26,191 bases of DNA from Theodoxus fluviatilis (lineage: Eukaryota; Mollusca; Gastropoda; Cycloneritida; Neritidae): NCBI GenBank assembly GCA_034096865.1, contig JAWQFJ010000599.1, positions 152,501-178,691 of the forward strand, given 5' to 3'. The notes below the pieces were generated by a model. It did no database searches and was not told the DNA's origin. It worked only from the letters and a program-made list of their open reading frames with translations. Positions 9,920 through 19,170 of the stretch are shown here, piece after piece. Position 1 is the stretch's first letter. Each line of letters opens with the position of its first letter. Position numbers and translations under genes: made by a program.

Positions 9920-9996
<77 letters not shown>

Positions 9997-10020
9997 GAGG
10001 GAGGGGGGTGTGTGTGTGCA
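9918..10020 (+). repeat. Compound (TG)n(AG)n(G)n microsatellite
   Basis: GT repeats change to AG repeats and then to a G run with GGGAGG, followed by a few more GT units. Confidence 0.95.
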
Positions 10021-11093
10021 TTTGTGTTTTCTCAACTTCTACAACGATGCCAGAAACTGATGAAATCACCCAGACACACCACGTGACTTATGCTGGGTTC
10101 AGTACTATATATGCACCAATCTTTAATAATCCTAGAACACTCTGAACATTTTCGCCAAATTTATATAATCCCACGTGTCCATTTAATTGACATCAACACC
10201 TCTTAGTAACTTCTGGCCAAATTATCTCCCAGTGAACGATGCTAGGCCTCACAGATGCAACATTTTAGGAAGCGAGAGTGAAAAATAAAATCATTCGAAC
10301 TGTGTCACTACTTGTACGCAACTCCCCCAATCGATCAAACCTCGATCGTCTGTCGTGGTCTCTTCCTTTTTTAGAAGCCACGCACTGACATATACTATGA
10401 GTCTGCTTTGAACGTCCTCCCTCTCAATCTGACCATCTCTCGCCCTCTTTCATTATTTCGCCTCACTGCAAAAAACGTCACGTTCGCTCTCCACGTTCTT
10501 CTCTCCCTCTCATCCGTAGTCAAGCTCTCCTCCTATCGGGTCCACAATCGGTCATTAGACAGTGCGTTAGACAGTGTTTTCCTCGCTATGGGCAGGGCCG
10601 GGCTCTCGCTTTATCACGCCATCTAGGCGCGTGGGCACTCAGTGCTCCTCTTTACATTAAAGAGTTCTAAGGGGCTGTCACTCTGATTGATGTCGCATGG
10701 CGTGTGTGGCGTGAAGGAGTAGCGAGGGTTGCAGCTCTGCTCCCGTCCTGTCACAGAACATCAGTCAAGGGTAGCCATGTTCCATCACGTGGTTGGATCC
10801 CAACAAATTGCTCGCCCATCATGACTCCAGGCTCTCCCTGTTCTGAAGGGTTCAAACATGGATGCGTACCAGACGCACGAGCTTGGATCGCATGAAGATG
10901 TTTGTTTTTTCTTCCCCGATGACAACGTTGCTGCTTGGTGCGGAGCAGAGGAAGGATACTAAATAGAAGAGGTACGGTGGATAAGATCATGCTACTGTGC
11001 GGATAAATATTGTGGCTAACAATAGTGGGACTTTCAGCTTACTTGCTATTCTGGATTTTTGAACTCATGCAACTGCAACCCTAAGGAAACAAA
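10021..11093. other. Unique non-coding DNA upstream of the Gypsy element
   Basis: No supported gene. Open frames of 60-80 codons at 10408-10626, 10704-10895 and 10751-10990 lack domains and splice context. The last bases, CAAA at 11090-11093, are the left target-site duplication of the LTR element. Confidence 0.5.
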
Positions 11094-11584
11094 TGTTGTG
11101 AATATTCTAGATAATGCTGGCAACGTCGCAGGCGTGTTTACCAGTCAGGTCACGGCCTTGACCCGCGCGCGACCGAGTTAGGCTAATATTAGCTTGTTGT
11201 GACACAGTAAGTCAGTCGCGTCGCATTTAGGAATGTGGGAGTAAATGCGATAATGTGCTGGTAGTTTCTAGAAATTGTGTAAAGGTATATAAGGAGCGAA
11301 AGCGAGTGAGAGAGGGAGAGCAGCAGATACGACAGAGTTAAAGGTGAGAGCTTTGACCCTGTACAGAGCGAGTTTCTGCTGTGTGCTAGCGAGCCTCTGC
11401 AGTACTGTAAGCAGAGTGAAGCTGTGCGAGTGCTACGAATTGCTGTTGCTGATTTTCACCACTGTAGAGGTCAGTGCGTGAATAAAGTTCATTGGAAACG
11501 ACCATCAGAGTCTGTCACTTCGACTTCCTAGCGCAAGCCAGGAGAACCCCCGTATATCAAGATATTGCAGAGAAGAGTGCAACA
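11094..11584 (+). repeat. 5' LTR of the Gypsy-type element
   Basis: 491 bp that I read as identical to 14787-15277. The TATA box at 11286-11293 and AATAAA at 11481-11486 place U3, R and U5 in the normal order. Confidence 0.95.
11286..11293 (+). promoter_or_regulatory. TATA box in the 5' LTR
   Basis: TATATAAG lies about 190 bp into the LTR and about 190 bp before the AATAAA. This is the expected RNA polymerase II promoter for the genomic RNA. The 3' LTR copy is at 14979-14986. Confidence 0.7.
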
Positions 11585-11585
11585 T

Positions 11586-11600
11586 TGGTTCCACAGACGG
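11586..11600 (+). other. Primer-binding site of the Gypsy-type element
   Basis: TGGTTCCACAGACGG begins one base after the LTR end. The leading TGG would pair with the CCA tail of a tRNA whose 3' end is GGAACCA. I cannot identify the tRNA. Confidence 0.65.
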
Positions 11601-11633
11601 CGAACAGTCGAAGCAGTGACAGTGACAACGGAA

Positions 11634-13061
11634 ATGGACGGCGAGAAACGCGTAACACGATCCGCTGCACGTGCAGAGGCGACAGAGCAACCGACGGAAG
11701 ACATCGCAATGATGATGAAACTCCTGCTCGACCAACAGAGACAGCAGAGAGAAGCCCAGGAGGAGGAAAAACGACACCGAGAACGGAAAGAGCTAGAAGA
11801 AGCCCAGCGTCGCCAGCAAGAAGCTGCAGACCGTGAGAGGGAGAAGGCAGACCGCGAGAGGGAGAAGGCAGAGAAGAAGGCAGAAGAAGCTGCATACCGC
11901 GAAAGGAAGGAGCTCGAAGAAAGAGAAAAAGAGGCACGGAGAGAACAACAAGAAGCAGAACGTCAGGGAGAGTTGCTGCAGACCATCAAAGCCGGGACAG
12001 AGGGACTTCAGAGGGAAATCGAGGCAGTAAGCTTTCGCCTAGGAGAGGAGGTAGACCGCATTGATGCTAATCTCCAACAGGAAGCAGCGCGCCTCAACTC
12101 CCTCGAAGGGGAAGTAACCCGCCTCGACACCGTCATCTGCAGACTGGAGAGAAAGCTGGAAGAGAAAGAAGAAACAAAAGCAAGCTCCTCTTATCCAGCC
12201 AGACTTTACACCCAAGATAACCACCAGGCCTCCAAGCAACTGCGAGCCGAGGCGTCACCATTCTTCTCAAACCGGGAAGAGGCATACCCCCCAGCCGGTC
12301 GTCCAGTGCAGCGGCCACAAACGTACGACGGGAAGGCACCGTGGGATGCCTACCACATTCAGTTCGAGGTGACCGCGCAGATCAACGGTTGGGGAGAGCG
12401 GGAGAAAGCGAGTTTCCTCATCTCCAGCCTGACGGGACAAGCGCTGACAGTCCTGGAAACCATTCCACCCGAAGGCAGGAATGACTACACTGCCCTCGTT
12501 CGGATCCTCCGTGACAGGTTTCAAGATTCCCGAAATGCAGACCAGGCTAAGGCAGCACTCTACACGAGAAAGCGCAAAAAGGGAGAATCACTCATCGAGT
12601 TGGCGGCTGACATCGAGAGGCTGGTGAGGCGAGCGCACCCTGCGTTTAACAGGGAGGCAATCGACGACTTGGCTCGGGAGAAGTTCATAGATGCCCTCGT
12701 CGACGACGAAGCGAAACGCCAAGTACAGGTGTTGGCTCCCTCTACCTTGGCGGAAGCAGTCAACACCGCTCTCCGTGTCGAGGCCATCGCTCAACGCGAG
12801 GAAGCGACCCAGCGAGCATCTCACCCTCATAGGATCAGAGCCATTGGCAGCCAGGAAAAGCCGGAGGGTGACGGCGACACTCTCTCTCTGACCCAGTTTC
12901 GCCAGCTGATGGCGGAGCTGTTGGAGAAGATACAAAACCGCTTTTCCCGTCAGGACGGACAGCAAGGGCAGATCAGATGCTATAATTGCGATAAGATAGG
13001 CCACATCGCTCGCCGCTGTCCACAGAGGAAGGAGAAAGCCACCACAGCCCAGGAAAACTAG
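11634..13061 (+). CDS. gag: Gag structural polyprotein of the Gypsy-type element
   Basis: Gag forms the particle that packages retrotransposon RNA. I chose the ATG at 11634, which gives 475 residues. The frame is open further upstream only through a TTG inside the LTR and primer-binding site. Residues ~30-190 are Glu/Lys/Arg/Gln-rich heptad-like sequence, a long predicted coiled coil. Residues ~223-385 resemble the Retrotrans_gag capsid domain, including a Tyr-Asp-Gly-Lys start and a Trp-Gly-Glu-Arg-Glu-Lys segment. Residues 449-462 are a perfect CX2CX4HX4C zinc knuckle for RNA binding. The frame ends at TAG (13059-13061) and overlaps the pol frame, which is open from 12995. No internal stop is present, so it is probably translatable. 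Length is ordinary for a Gypsy Gag, apart from the long coiled-coil N-terminus. Confidence 0.93.
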   Translation: MDGEKRVTRSAARAEATEQPTEDIAMMMKLLLDQQRQQREAQEEEKRHRERKELEEAQRRQQEAADREREKADREREKAEKKAEEAAYRERKELEEREKEARREQQEAERQGELLQTIKAGTEGLQREIEAVSFRLGEEVDRIDANLQQEAARLNSLEGEVTRLDTVICRLERKLEEKEETKASSSYPARLYTQDNHQASKQLRAEASPFFSNREEAYPPAGRPVQRPQTYDGKAPWDAYHIQFEVTAQINGWGEREKASFLISSLTGQALTVLETIPPEGRNDYTALVRILRDRFQDSRNADQAKAALYTRKRKKGESLIELAADIERLVRRAHPAFNREAIDDLAREKFIDALVDDEAKRQVQVLAPSTLAEAVNTALRVEAIAQREEATQRASHPHRIRAIGSQEKPEGDGDTLSLTQFRQLMAELLEKIQNRFSRQDGQQGQIRCYNCDKIGHIARRCPQRKEKATTAQEN

Positions 13062-14479
13062 GATGCGCCGGGCTTAAGGGGCATAGCCCGGCGTCCTCTG
13101 CCTCCACCGCCCCACATCGCATCAGTCATCGGCTGAAGGGTGTCCGCGTAGACCCAGGAGGACCGGCGATCGAGGTGTACATCGACGGTATCCGTCATCA
13201 GGCACTGATCGACTCAGGAGCGACCATTTCTGTGATAAAGACTGGTCTGTGCCCTTTCCAGAGAAGAGAGGAATCAGCAATGGTGCTCACTGACGTCATG
13301 AACAGACCGATCCCTGTGCACGGCGTCGTGACAGTGAAGGTGAAGGCCGGTGAGCTTGTTATTTCTCACCCCTTCGTGATCGCCGATATAGAAGATGACG
13401 TCATCCTGGGGATAGACTTTTTGCAGAAGCATTGCTGTGTTATAGACTGGGGACAGTTCCTCCTGCTGATTGATGGGTACCACGTGCAGTTGAAGGGTCT
13501 TGGGGGTGAAGGGAATGCTTCACTGCGGCCCTCGGGTGCGTTGAGGCGGATCGCCCCTCAAGAGACGCCTCTGGCAGTCGCACAGAGACAGGATCCGGAC
13601 CTGCAGCCCATCATCCGCTGGATGGAGGACAGGCCTGTCCACCCACCCTGGAGGAAGGTCGCCGTTACCAGCCCTGTCACCAAGGCTTACTGGACCCAGT
13701 GGGATGCCTTGCAGCTGACGGATGGAGCGCTGTACAGAAAGTGGATGGACGAGAAGGGAGAAACCTGCCGCCTTCTCCCTGTTCTGCCGAGAGCCATGCA
13801 GGAGGAAGCGCTGAGACAGGTACACGATGACCCAGCAGCTGGCCACCTCGGAAGGCAGAAGACGTACCGACGCGTCTGTGAGCGGTACATTTGGATTGGT
13901 CGACACAAGTCCGTTCGCAACTTGTGTCGGCGCTGTGCCATCTGTGCCTCCCGGGCAAGACCCCACAGTCGCCGTAGTGGCTCTAGCAAGACTGACAGTT
14001 CTGCAGTGGTCGCCAGGCCATTGGTGGATATCCCCCGTGACGTGCCCCAGGGTGTGGAACCGCTCCAGGGTATGCTGCAGGCAGTGGGAAAGTCCGCAAG
14101 GACACACCTGCAGCGGAGCGTGGACGGAATGAAGACTGGTTACGACCGCAAGGCCTATCACCAGACCTCTCCTGATGGCACTGCACCGTGGTACCCCAAC
14201 CCACGGGCCGAGAAGGGATGCACCACCAAGCTGGCCCGGCCACCGGGAGGACGTTACGTGAACCGTGCCCGTCTCTGGAAGTACCAGGGAAAACCATCGC
14301 CGGACTGGTGGCAGTCGCCACGACGTCACCCTGACCCGACCGACGACGAGCCCACAAAGAGAGACACTGTACCAGGGCCTTCCTCGGAAGACGAGAGCAT
14401 GGATGGAGCGACCCCTGATTATGTACAGACATACACGCGGCGAGAGCGGCGTGTGATGCTGCCCTCTCGCTTCCAGTGA
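12995..14479 (+). CDS. pol: Truncated Pol: protease plus integrase remnants
   Basis: The frame is open from just after a TAA at 12992 to TGA at 14477-14479 (495 codons with stop). It lies in the -1 frame relative to gag, with 67 bp of overlap. The first codon commonly assigned, GTG at 13175, is unlikely to be a real start, so frameshifting from gag is the better model. An aspartic protease follows: Asp-Ser-Gly-Ala at 13211-13222 and Ile-Leu-Gly at 13403-13411. Sequence like the RNase H-integrase linker comes next, with no reverse transcriptase between. An integrase H-X6-H-X26-C-X2-C zinc site runs from 13823 to 13936. Only about 67 residues then separate it from a Gly-Tyr-Asp-Arg-Lys integrase C-terminal segment, against 200 or more in full elements, so the DDE core is gone. 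Two deletions thus preserve the frame. It cannot supply reverse transcriptase or integrase activity. Confidence 0.88.
   Translation, partial: DRPHRSPLSTEEGESHHSPGKLGCAGLKGHSPASSASTAPHRISHRLKGVRVDPGGPAIEVYIDGIRHQALIDSGATISVIKTGLCPFQRREESAMVLTDVMNRPIPVHGVVTVKVKAGELVISHPFVIADIEDDVILGIDFLQKHCCVIDWGQFLLLIDGYHVQLKGLGGEGNASLRPSGALRRIAPQETPLAVAQRQDPDLQPIIRWMEDRPVHPPWRKVAVTSPVTKAYWTQWDALQLTDGALYRKWMDEKGETCRLLPVLPRAMQEEALRQVHDDPAAGHLGRQKTYRRVCERYIWIGRHKSVRNLCRRCAICASRARPHSRRSGSSKTDSSAVVARPLVDIPRDVPQGVEPLQGMLQAVGKSARTHLQRSVDGMKTGYDRKAYHQTSPDGTAPWYPNPRAEKGCTTKLARPPGGRYVNRARLWKYQGKPSPDWWQSPRRHPDPTDDEPTKRDTVPGPSSEDESMDGATPDYVQTYTRRERRVMLPSRFQ
13052..13093 (+). promoter_or_regulatory. Candidate -1 ribosomal frameshift signal (hairpin/pseudoknot)
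   Basis: In the gag frame the last codons are GAA AAC TAG. GGAAAAC (13052-13058) could let ribosomes slip back one base, although it is not a canonical XXXYYYZ heptamer. Right after it, CGCCGGGCT (13066-13074) pairs perfectly with AGCCCGGCG (13085-13093) across a 10-base loop. GGA (13061-13063) and TCC (13094-13096) can extend the stem around a 2-base bulge. Loop bases GGGGC (13078-13082) are complementary to GCCCC (13109-13113), permitting an H-type pseudoknot. Position, stability and the -1 frame of pol all fit. Confidence 0.6.
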
Positions 14480-14773
14480 GGAGTGCTTTATTTTCAGTGA
14501 CAGTATGGACAGTGGTCTGGCAGACATTGACCCCATGGACTGGGCAGATGCTACCGCAAGGAAGCTTTCGCCCATGTGTCAGGTTTCTGCATCTATGCCA
14601 CTCATTTTGTAATTCTTGAACTACCTGGACTGCAGATTGACTTTTTCCCGGTATTTCGTTGATGATAATGTTGTTGCTAGTTGTGTATTTTTGAGGTGTT
14701 AGTTTATGGTGTTTTGTAAATTTAGTGATGGAGTTGTATATGTAGTGAGACCGACGGGGTCGTTTCGGTCTTT
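14480..14773 (+). other. Untranslated region between pol and polypurine tract
   Basis: Non-coding sequence with no visible envelope or other frame. It may hold packaging or replication signals, but none is identifiable by eye. Confidence 0.6.
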
Positions 14774-14783
14774 AGGGGAGGAG
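14774..14783 (+). other. Polypurine tract of the Gypsy-type element
   Basis: AGGGGAGGAG ends three bases before the TG of the 3' LTR. This is the standard position for the second-strand DNA primer. Confidence 0.8.
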
Positions 14784-14786
14784 CTA

Positions 14787-15277
14787 TGTTGTGAATATTC
14801 TAGATAATGCTGGCAACGTCGCAGGCGTGTTTACCAGTCAGGTCACGGCCTTGACCCGCGCGCGACCGAGTTAGGCTAATATTAGCTTGTTGTGACACAG
14901 TAAGTCAGTCGCGTCGCATTTAGGAATGTGGGAGTAAATGCGATAATGTGCTGGTAGTTTCTAGAAATTGTGTAAAGGTATATAAGGAGCGAAAGCGAGT
15001 GAGAGAGGGAGAGCAGCAGATACGACAGAGTTAAAGGTGAGAGCTTTGACCCTGTACAGAGCGAGTTTCTGCTGTGTGCTAGCGAGCCTCTGCAGTACTG
15101 TAAGCAGAGTGAAGCTGTGCGAGTGCTACGAATTGCTGTTGCTGATTTTCACCACTGTAGAGGTCAGTGCGTGAATAAAGTTCATTGGAAACGACCATCA
15201 GAGTCTGTCACTTCGACTTCCTAGCGCAAGCCAGGAGAACCCCCGTATATCAAGATATTGCAGAGAAGAGTGCAACA
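14787..15277 (+). repeat. 3' LTR of the Gypsy-type element
   Basis: 491 bp, read as identical to 11094-11584 with a constant offset of 3693. AATAAA at 15174-15179 is the polyadenylation signal for the element's RNA. Confidence 0.95.
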
Positions 15278-15326
15278 CAAAGTTTGTCGATTTGGGAGTT
15301 TACGAAAGTGCATTTGCCTTGCTGGA

Positions 15327-15581
15327 TTTCTTTTCTTCTTCTTCTTCTTCTTCTTCTTCTTCTTCTTCTTCTTCTTCTTCTTCTTCTTCTCCTCCTCCTC
15401 CTCCTCCTCCTCCTCCTCCTCTTTCTCCTCCTCCTCTTTCTCCTCCTCCTCCTCCTCTTTCTCCTCCTCCTCCTCCTCCTCCTCCTTTTCCTCCTCCTCC
15501 TCCTCCTCCTCCTCCTCTTCCTCCTCCTCCTCCTCCTCCTCCTTTTCCTCCTCCTCCTCCTCCTCCCTCTTCTTCTTTTTC
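15327..15581 (+). repeat. (TTC)n/(TCC)n pyrimidine trinucleotide array
   Basis: About 60 bp of TTC gives way to TCC with CTTTC interruptions. The tract is purine-free on the plus strand. Leu, Ser, Pro, Phe, Glu and Gly homopolymer frames on both strands are repeat by-products. Confidence 0.96.
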
Positions 15582-16525
15582 GTTGGTTTGAGCAACCAGT
15601 AAAACTGAAGCCATTGTATGTTCATTTCAGGAGTTTATATACTCATAAAAGTTTAAACAAAATGAACTACACTTCATCGATTCATTGCAGCTTTACAAAC
15701 ATGAGTCTCATTCCCCTAAAATAAGCAGCCTAAAACATTCGTTTTCTCAACAACGCAAGCGACAAGAAGGAGACCAAAACGAGTTTGTAAAATAAAAAAG
15801 TAGCCGATGAGCAAAACCGCTTTTGCCCGTTTTAAGATTATTGCAGTATTTGCTCGACAAATCGACTTCAAAACTCAAGTCAGAACAAAATCCCCAAAAG
15901 CCTTTTCGTGAGGATTTTTTCCGTCTCTCGTAGCTTGGCTGCTCTCGGCACTGGATAAATGAAAGCAAGCCGCCAGCGTTTCCCTCGCCGAAGAAGAGCG
16001 GATCTCCTGGGGAGCTTTGTCGCTTTGGAAAGTGTTCCTCGGATGTCGTCCTCGGGGGCTGCCTTCTTCCTCTCGAACTCATTCGTGCGTGCATGAAGAG
16101 GACGAGACAAGGAGTTGCCACAGCTCTTATTTTGCGTGCTGGCAGCAGCCATCCTCACACACGTATTTCTTCTGTTGGTGCCTATCCCCCATTAAAAAGA
16201 TATTACAGTGAATTTGAAGAAAGAAGAAGAAGCGGTAATTGAATTATTTCTTGCACCATGTAAAACCGTAATACCAACAATAAATGATGTGCAACATCCA
16301 ATGTTTAGTTGCAATGTTTCGACTTTATAAACTGAAGCTAGAAAAAAGATACGAGGGATGATATGTGGGACCTAACCAATTCAAATTAAAAGATAGTTAT
16401 GAGTGATTACTGCAGTTCAAAACACCATCCGCCCGTCCATCTGTTGGCATGTGTGTCTGCCTCTTTGTATGAGTGCCTGTGTGTATCCAGACCACGCGAC
16501 CACACCCAGAAACATGCGCGCACAT
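15582..16525. other. Unique DNA, nothing recognised
   Basis: Several 60-120-codon frames exist on both strands, for example 15747-16121 minus. None has a domain or a credible splice context. Confidence 0.5.
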
Positions 16526-16532
16526 GCAAACA

Positions 16533-16593
<61 letters not shown>

Positions 16594-16738
16594 CAGTTGC
16601 ACTCTCGCGTACGTGAGTCTGCATTTTTGCACGCACGCACGTACACTCACACACACACGCGCGCGCGCACGCACACACACGCACACACGCACACACACAC
16701 ACACACACACGTACACACACACACACACACACACAAAC
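16526..16738 (+). repeat. (CA)n microsatellite with CG-rich interruptions
   Basis: Two CA blocks (about 16526-16592 and 16646-16735) are separated by unique bases and by a CGCGCGCG patch near 16659-16668. Alternating purine-pyrimidine sequence of this kind favours Z-DNA. Confidence 0.95.
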
Positions 16739-17295
16739 ATAAAGCAAGGCAAGTTTTCTTGAATGATGCAGGGCGTCATCTCACCTTGTACTTATTTCAG
16801 TAACCTATAGCCCTTCCCAGTCTCAACACCGTTACCTCACAAATTTGTTAAGAATCATCACCCATGCCAAAAACAAAAATTCATGCATCTGCTAGGTGCA
16901 GCAGCATTGTGGCAACTTTTTTGTTTCGAACATCATATCAACAACAACAACAACAACAACAAAAAATAGTTTCTTGTCGCACTCGTCGCTTCATTAGCTA
17001 ATTTGGAACTGTGTTGATCAAAATGTGAACAACCCAGCTGCGATAAAACCATCCCGAAGCAAAGCTGGCAAAAATAGCAACAACTCTCATTCCTTCCCGC
17101 CCTTTTCCGGGTCCCTCATTCTCCTACCCCGAACCTCTAATCACGCCTAAAGCCTTGCACGAGGCAGTCTGCCGTTGCGTTGCATCGTCTCTTCTGGAAT
17201 TCCTGCGCTTGGCTGGTGTTATTTTGGGAGATTCATCAGCTCTGACTGGGGGCAGGCAGTCAGGCGCGCTGCTACCTTGGCACCTTGCTCTGGTT
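16739..17295. other. Unique DNA with a short (CAA)n run
   Basis: The (CAA)n run is at 16939-16960, followed by an A run. The rest shows no supported gene. Confidence 0.6.
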
Positions 17296-17765
17296 ACGTC
17301 TTGGAGTGACTCCACCCCTCACCCACCCACCCATACCCAAACCCACCTCCACCCCTCCATCCATCCCCCTGGCACTTAGTTACCCTCAACCCAACCCCAC
17401 CACACGTCCAACTATCTTTGGCCAACTTCCCTTTATTTTAATCTCGCCAAGTTTCCTGATTATCACCCCCCCCCCCTTCCCCCGATTCTTTTCACTTCAC
17501 ACGTACTTTCTAGACCCTGCAACCCCCCCCCCCCCTCCCCTTTCGTCCCCCCCCCCCCCCCCCTCCTCCACAAACCCCTCTCCCTAAGCAGACTTTCCCG
17601 CTCACATCCCGCTTATAGCTCATTCTGCAGATCCCCCTTAAACCACAACCCTCATCTAGCCCTCTTTCTTTCTTAATTATCCACACTCATTCATACCCCC
17701 CTCTGCCCCCTGCCCCCCATCCCCCCCTTCCGCCCCACCAACACCCACCCCCATCCCCCACCTCA
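17296..17765 (+). repeat. C-rich low-complexity region
   Basis: Long C runs (17466-17477, 17522-17535, 17547-17563) sit amid CCACCC and CCCCAT motifs. It resembles the 7562-8975 tract in composition, but I see no regular period. Confidence 0.8.
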
Positions 17766-18142
17766 TTTCGCTTCCATGATTGTGTCGATTGGCACGTTGC
17801 GCTAATGACGAGAAGTATGGAGGGCATCACATGGCTCACCTGCCTTGCTTCCGTGTAGCTGCGCAACCCTCTCCACTCGGATTCCATTGCAGGTTCTCCC
17901 TGAAAGTGTTCAACTGAAATCGGCTTTCGCTTTCCACTGCCCGTATTTCCTCCCCGCTAGAGAAAGACATGAGAGAAAATGGAAACAGATTTTTGCTGAC
18001 ATGATCGGCGTTTGTTGACGCAATTCACGTAACCATGGGAGATTATGGATTTGTGGGTCAAAGTACTAATGCATTGTAGCAGAACAAAAGTGGACACAGC
18101 GAAAGGTGTGTTTTAATAGGGCGTGGTACCCGAAGTAAGCGA
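17766..18142. other. Unique DNA, nothing recognised
   Basis: No gene, RNA or repeat can be supported between the C-rich region and the minisatellite. Confidence 0.5.
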
Positions 18143-18556
18143 AGGTCAAAGTAGACGTAGCGAACATGTGTTCGGAGACTCGTGCATACAAATAGGCCAA
18201 AGTAGACTTAGCGAACATGTGTTCGGAGACTCGTGCATACGAATAGGCCGAAGTGGACTTAGCAAACTTGTGTTCGGAGACTCGTGCATACGAATAGGCT
18301 GAAGTGGACTTAGCAAACTTGTGTTCGGAGACTCATGCATACGAATAGGCCAAAGTGGACAGCAACATGTGTTCGGAGACTCATGCATACGAATAGGCCG
18401 AAGTGGACAGCAACATGTGTTCGGAGACTCGTGCATAGGATTAGGCCGAAGTGGACAGCAACATGTGTTCGGAGACTCGTGCATACGAATAGGCCAAAGT
18501 AGACGTAGCGAACATGTGTTCGGAGACTCGTGCATACGAATAGGCCGAAGTGGAGT
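18143..18556 (+). repeat. 51/48-bp minisatellite, eight copies
   Basis: TTCGGAGACT recurs at 18171, 18222, 18273, 18324, 18372, 18420, 18468 and 18519, giving spacings of 51, 51, 51, 48, 48, 48 and 51. Each unit contains TTCGGAGACTCGTGCATA, an AATAGGCC block and a GTAGACTTAGCG or GTGGACAGC block. The last difference accounts for the 3-bp length change. Most units hold the near-palindrome CGAACATGTGTTCG or part of it. Because 51 and 48 are multiples of three, frames stay open on both strands (minus 18146-18694, plus 18321-18758). The minus frame reads a 17- or 16-residue cycle with Arg-Met-His-Glu-Ser-Pro-Asn-Thr. It opens with GTG, so coding is unproven. Confidence 0.93.
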
Positions 18557-19062
18557 CGAAGACTTTCCGCGACTCTCAAACGAAAGAGCGATCTTACATG
18601 ACCAATCACGGCGCAGCTCAGGTCTATTACGTCCAAGAATACAAAGGACTTGGAAGAACGTAGTAGGCCGAGGCTTTGTCCAGTTAGAACACACCTTTAC
18701 GCCACAAGTAATACGCAGATGTCCTCTGGCTGCAATACCTGAACATGTTTTTTTTTAAAGACAAAAGAGACCAGGCAATCCTTTGATGGTGATAGTTTTC
18801 GACTCCTGTTTTGGTGGATAAAAACAACAGAGAACACACCTCAGAAAGACAGGACGACGAATAAGATGGAATGTTCAAAGCAACAACCTTGTCCAGTAGA
18901 AAGCAGTGCATGCATACCGCAAGTCTACCGACTACGGACATCTATGTTGCCCGCGTCGAGAGCTGTCGTTGTGACGGCACGACGGGACCTGCACGATAAT
19001 CACACTTGCCTGAGTGGCTGGTTTGTGGCGTTCTCGGCATGGTGTTTCACCTTGGGCAGTCC
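18557..19062. other. Unique DNA, nothing recognised
   Basis: No supported gene or repeat between the minisatellite and the 44-bp tandem repeat. Confidence 0.5.
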
Positions 19063-19170
19063 AGAGGCGGGTTTCTTACAGCAAACCCAACGCAGCATAC
19101 GCGACCAGAGGCGCGTTTCTTACAGCAAACCCAACGCAGCATACGCGACCAGAGGCGGGTTTCGATTTCG
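19063..19170 (+). repeat. 44-bp tandem repeat, about 2.4 copies
   Basis: Units start at 19063, 19107 and 19151 with AGAGGCGGGTTTC or AGAGGCGCGTTTC. The first two are full length with one visible difference, and the third breaks off after about 13 bp. Each full unit includes a GGGTTT/AAACCC hairpin or its one-mismatch variant. The partial third unit is also the outer left arm of the fold-back structure that follows. Confidence 0.92.

Larger units (their letters stand above)
11094..15277 (+). mobile_element. Ty3/Gypsy-type LTR retrotransposon with deleted pol
   Basis: Two 491-bp direct repeats, which I read as identical, enclose 3202 bp. The LTR ends are the inverted pair TGTTG...CAACA. CAAA lies on both outer sides (11090-11093 and 15278-15281) as a 4-bp target duplication. 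Because the LTR itself ends in A, a 5-bp ACAAA is also possible. The order is LTR, primer-binding site, gag, protease, integrase zinc-binding remnant, polypurine tract, LTR. Reverse transcriptase, RNase H and the integrase catalytic core are missing. Identical LTRs mean a recent insertion, yet the element cannot make its own enzymes. The likely interpretation is a deletion derivative moved in trans by a full-length relative. No envelope gene is present. Confidence 0.95.

Noticed and set aside
11565..11633. N-terminal extension of gag from 11565
   Set aside because: The codon there is TTG inside the LTR. The first ATG in frame is at 11634, after the primer-binding site.
13520..14575. 351-codon minus-strand open frame across pol
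   Set aside because: It is the antisense shadow of the GC-rich pol frame. Recognisable protease and integrase motifs are on the plus strand.
15185..15724. 179-codon poly-Leu frame and the opposing Glu/Gly frames
   Set aside because: It begins in the 3' LTR and runs through (TTC)n/(TCC)n. It is a repeat product.
16397..16803. Cys/Val and His/Thr frames of up to 134 codons
   Set aside because: They are translations of the (CA)n microsatellite in several frames.
18143..18556. CRISPR-like array
   Set aside because: The whole unit is repeated with no unique spacers, and the DNA is eukaryotic. It is a minisatellite.
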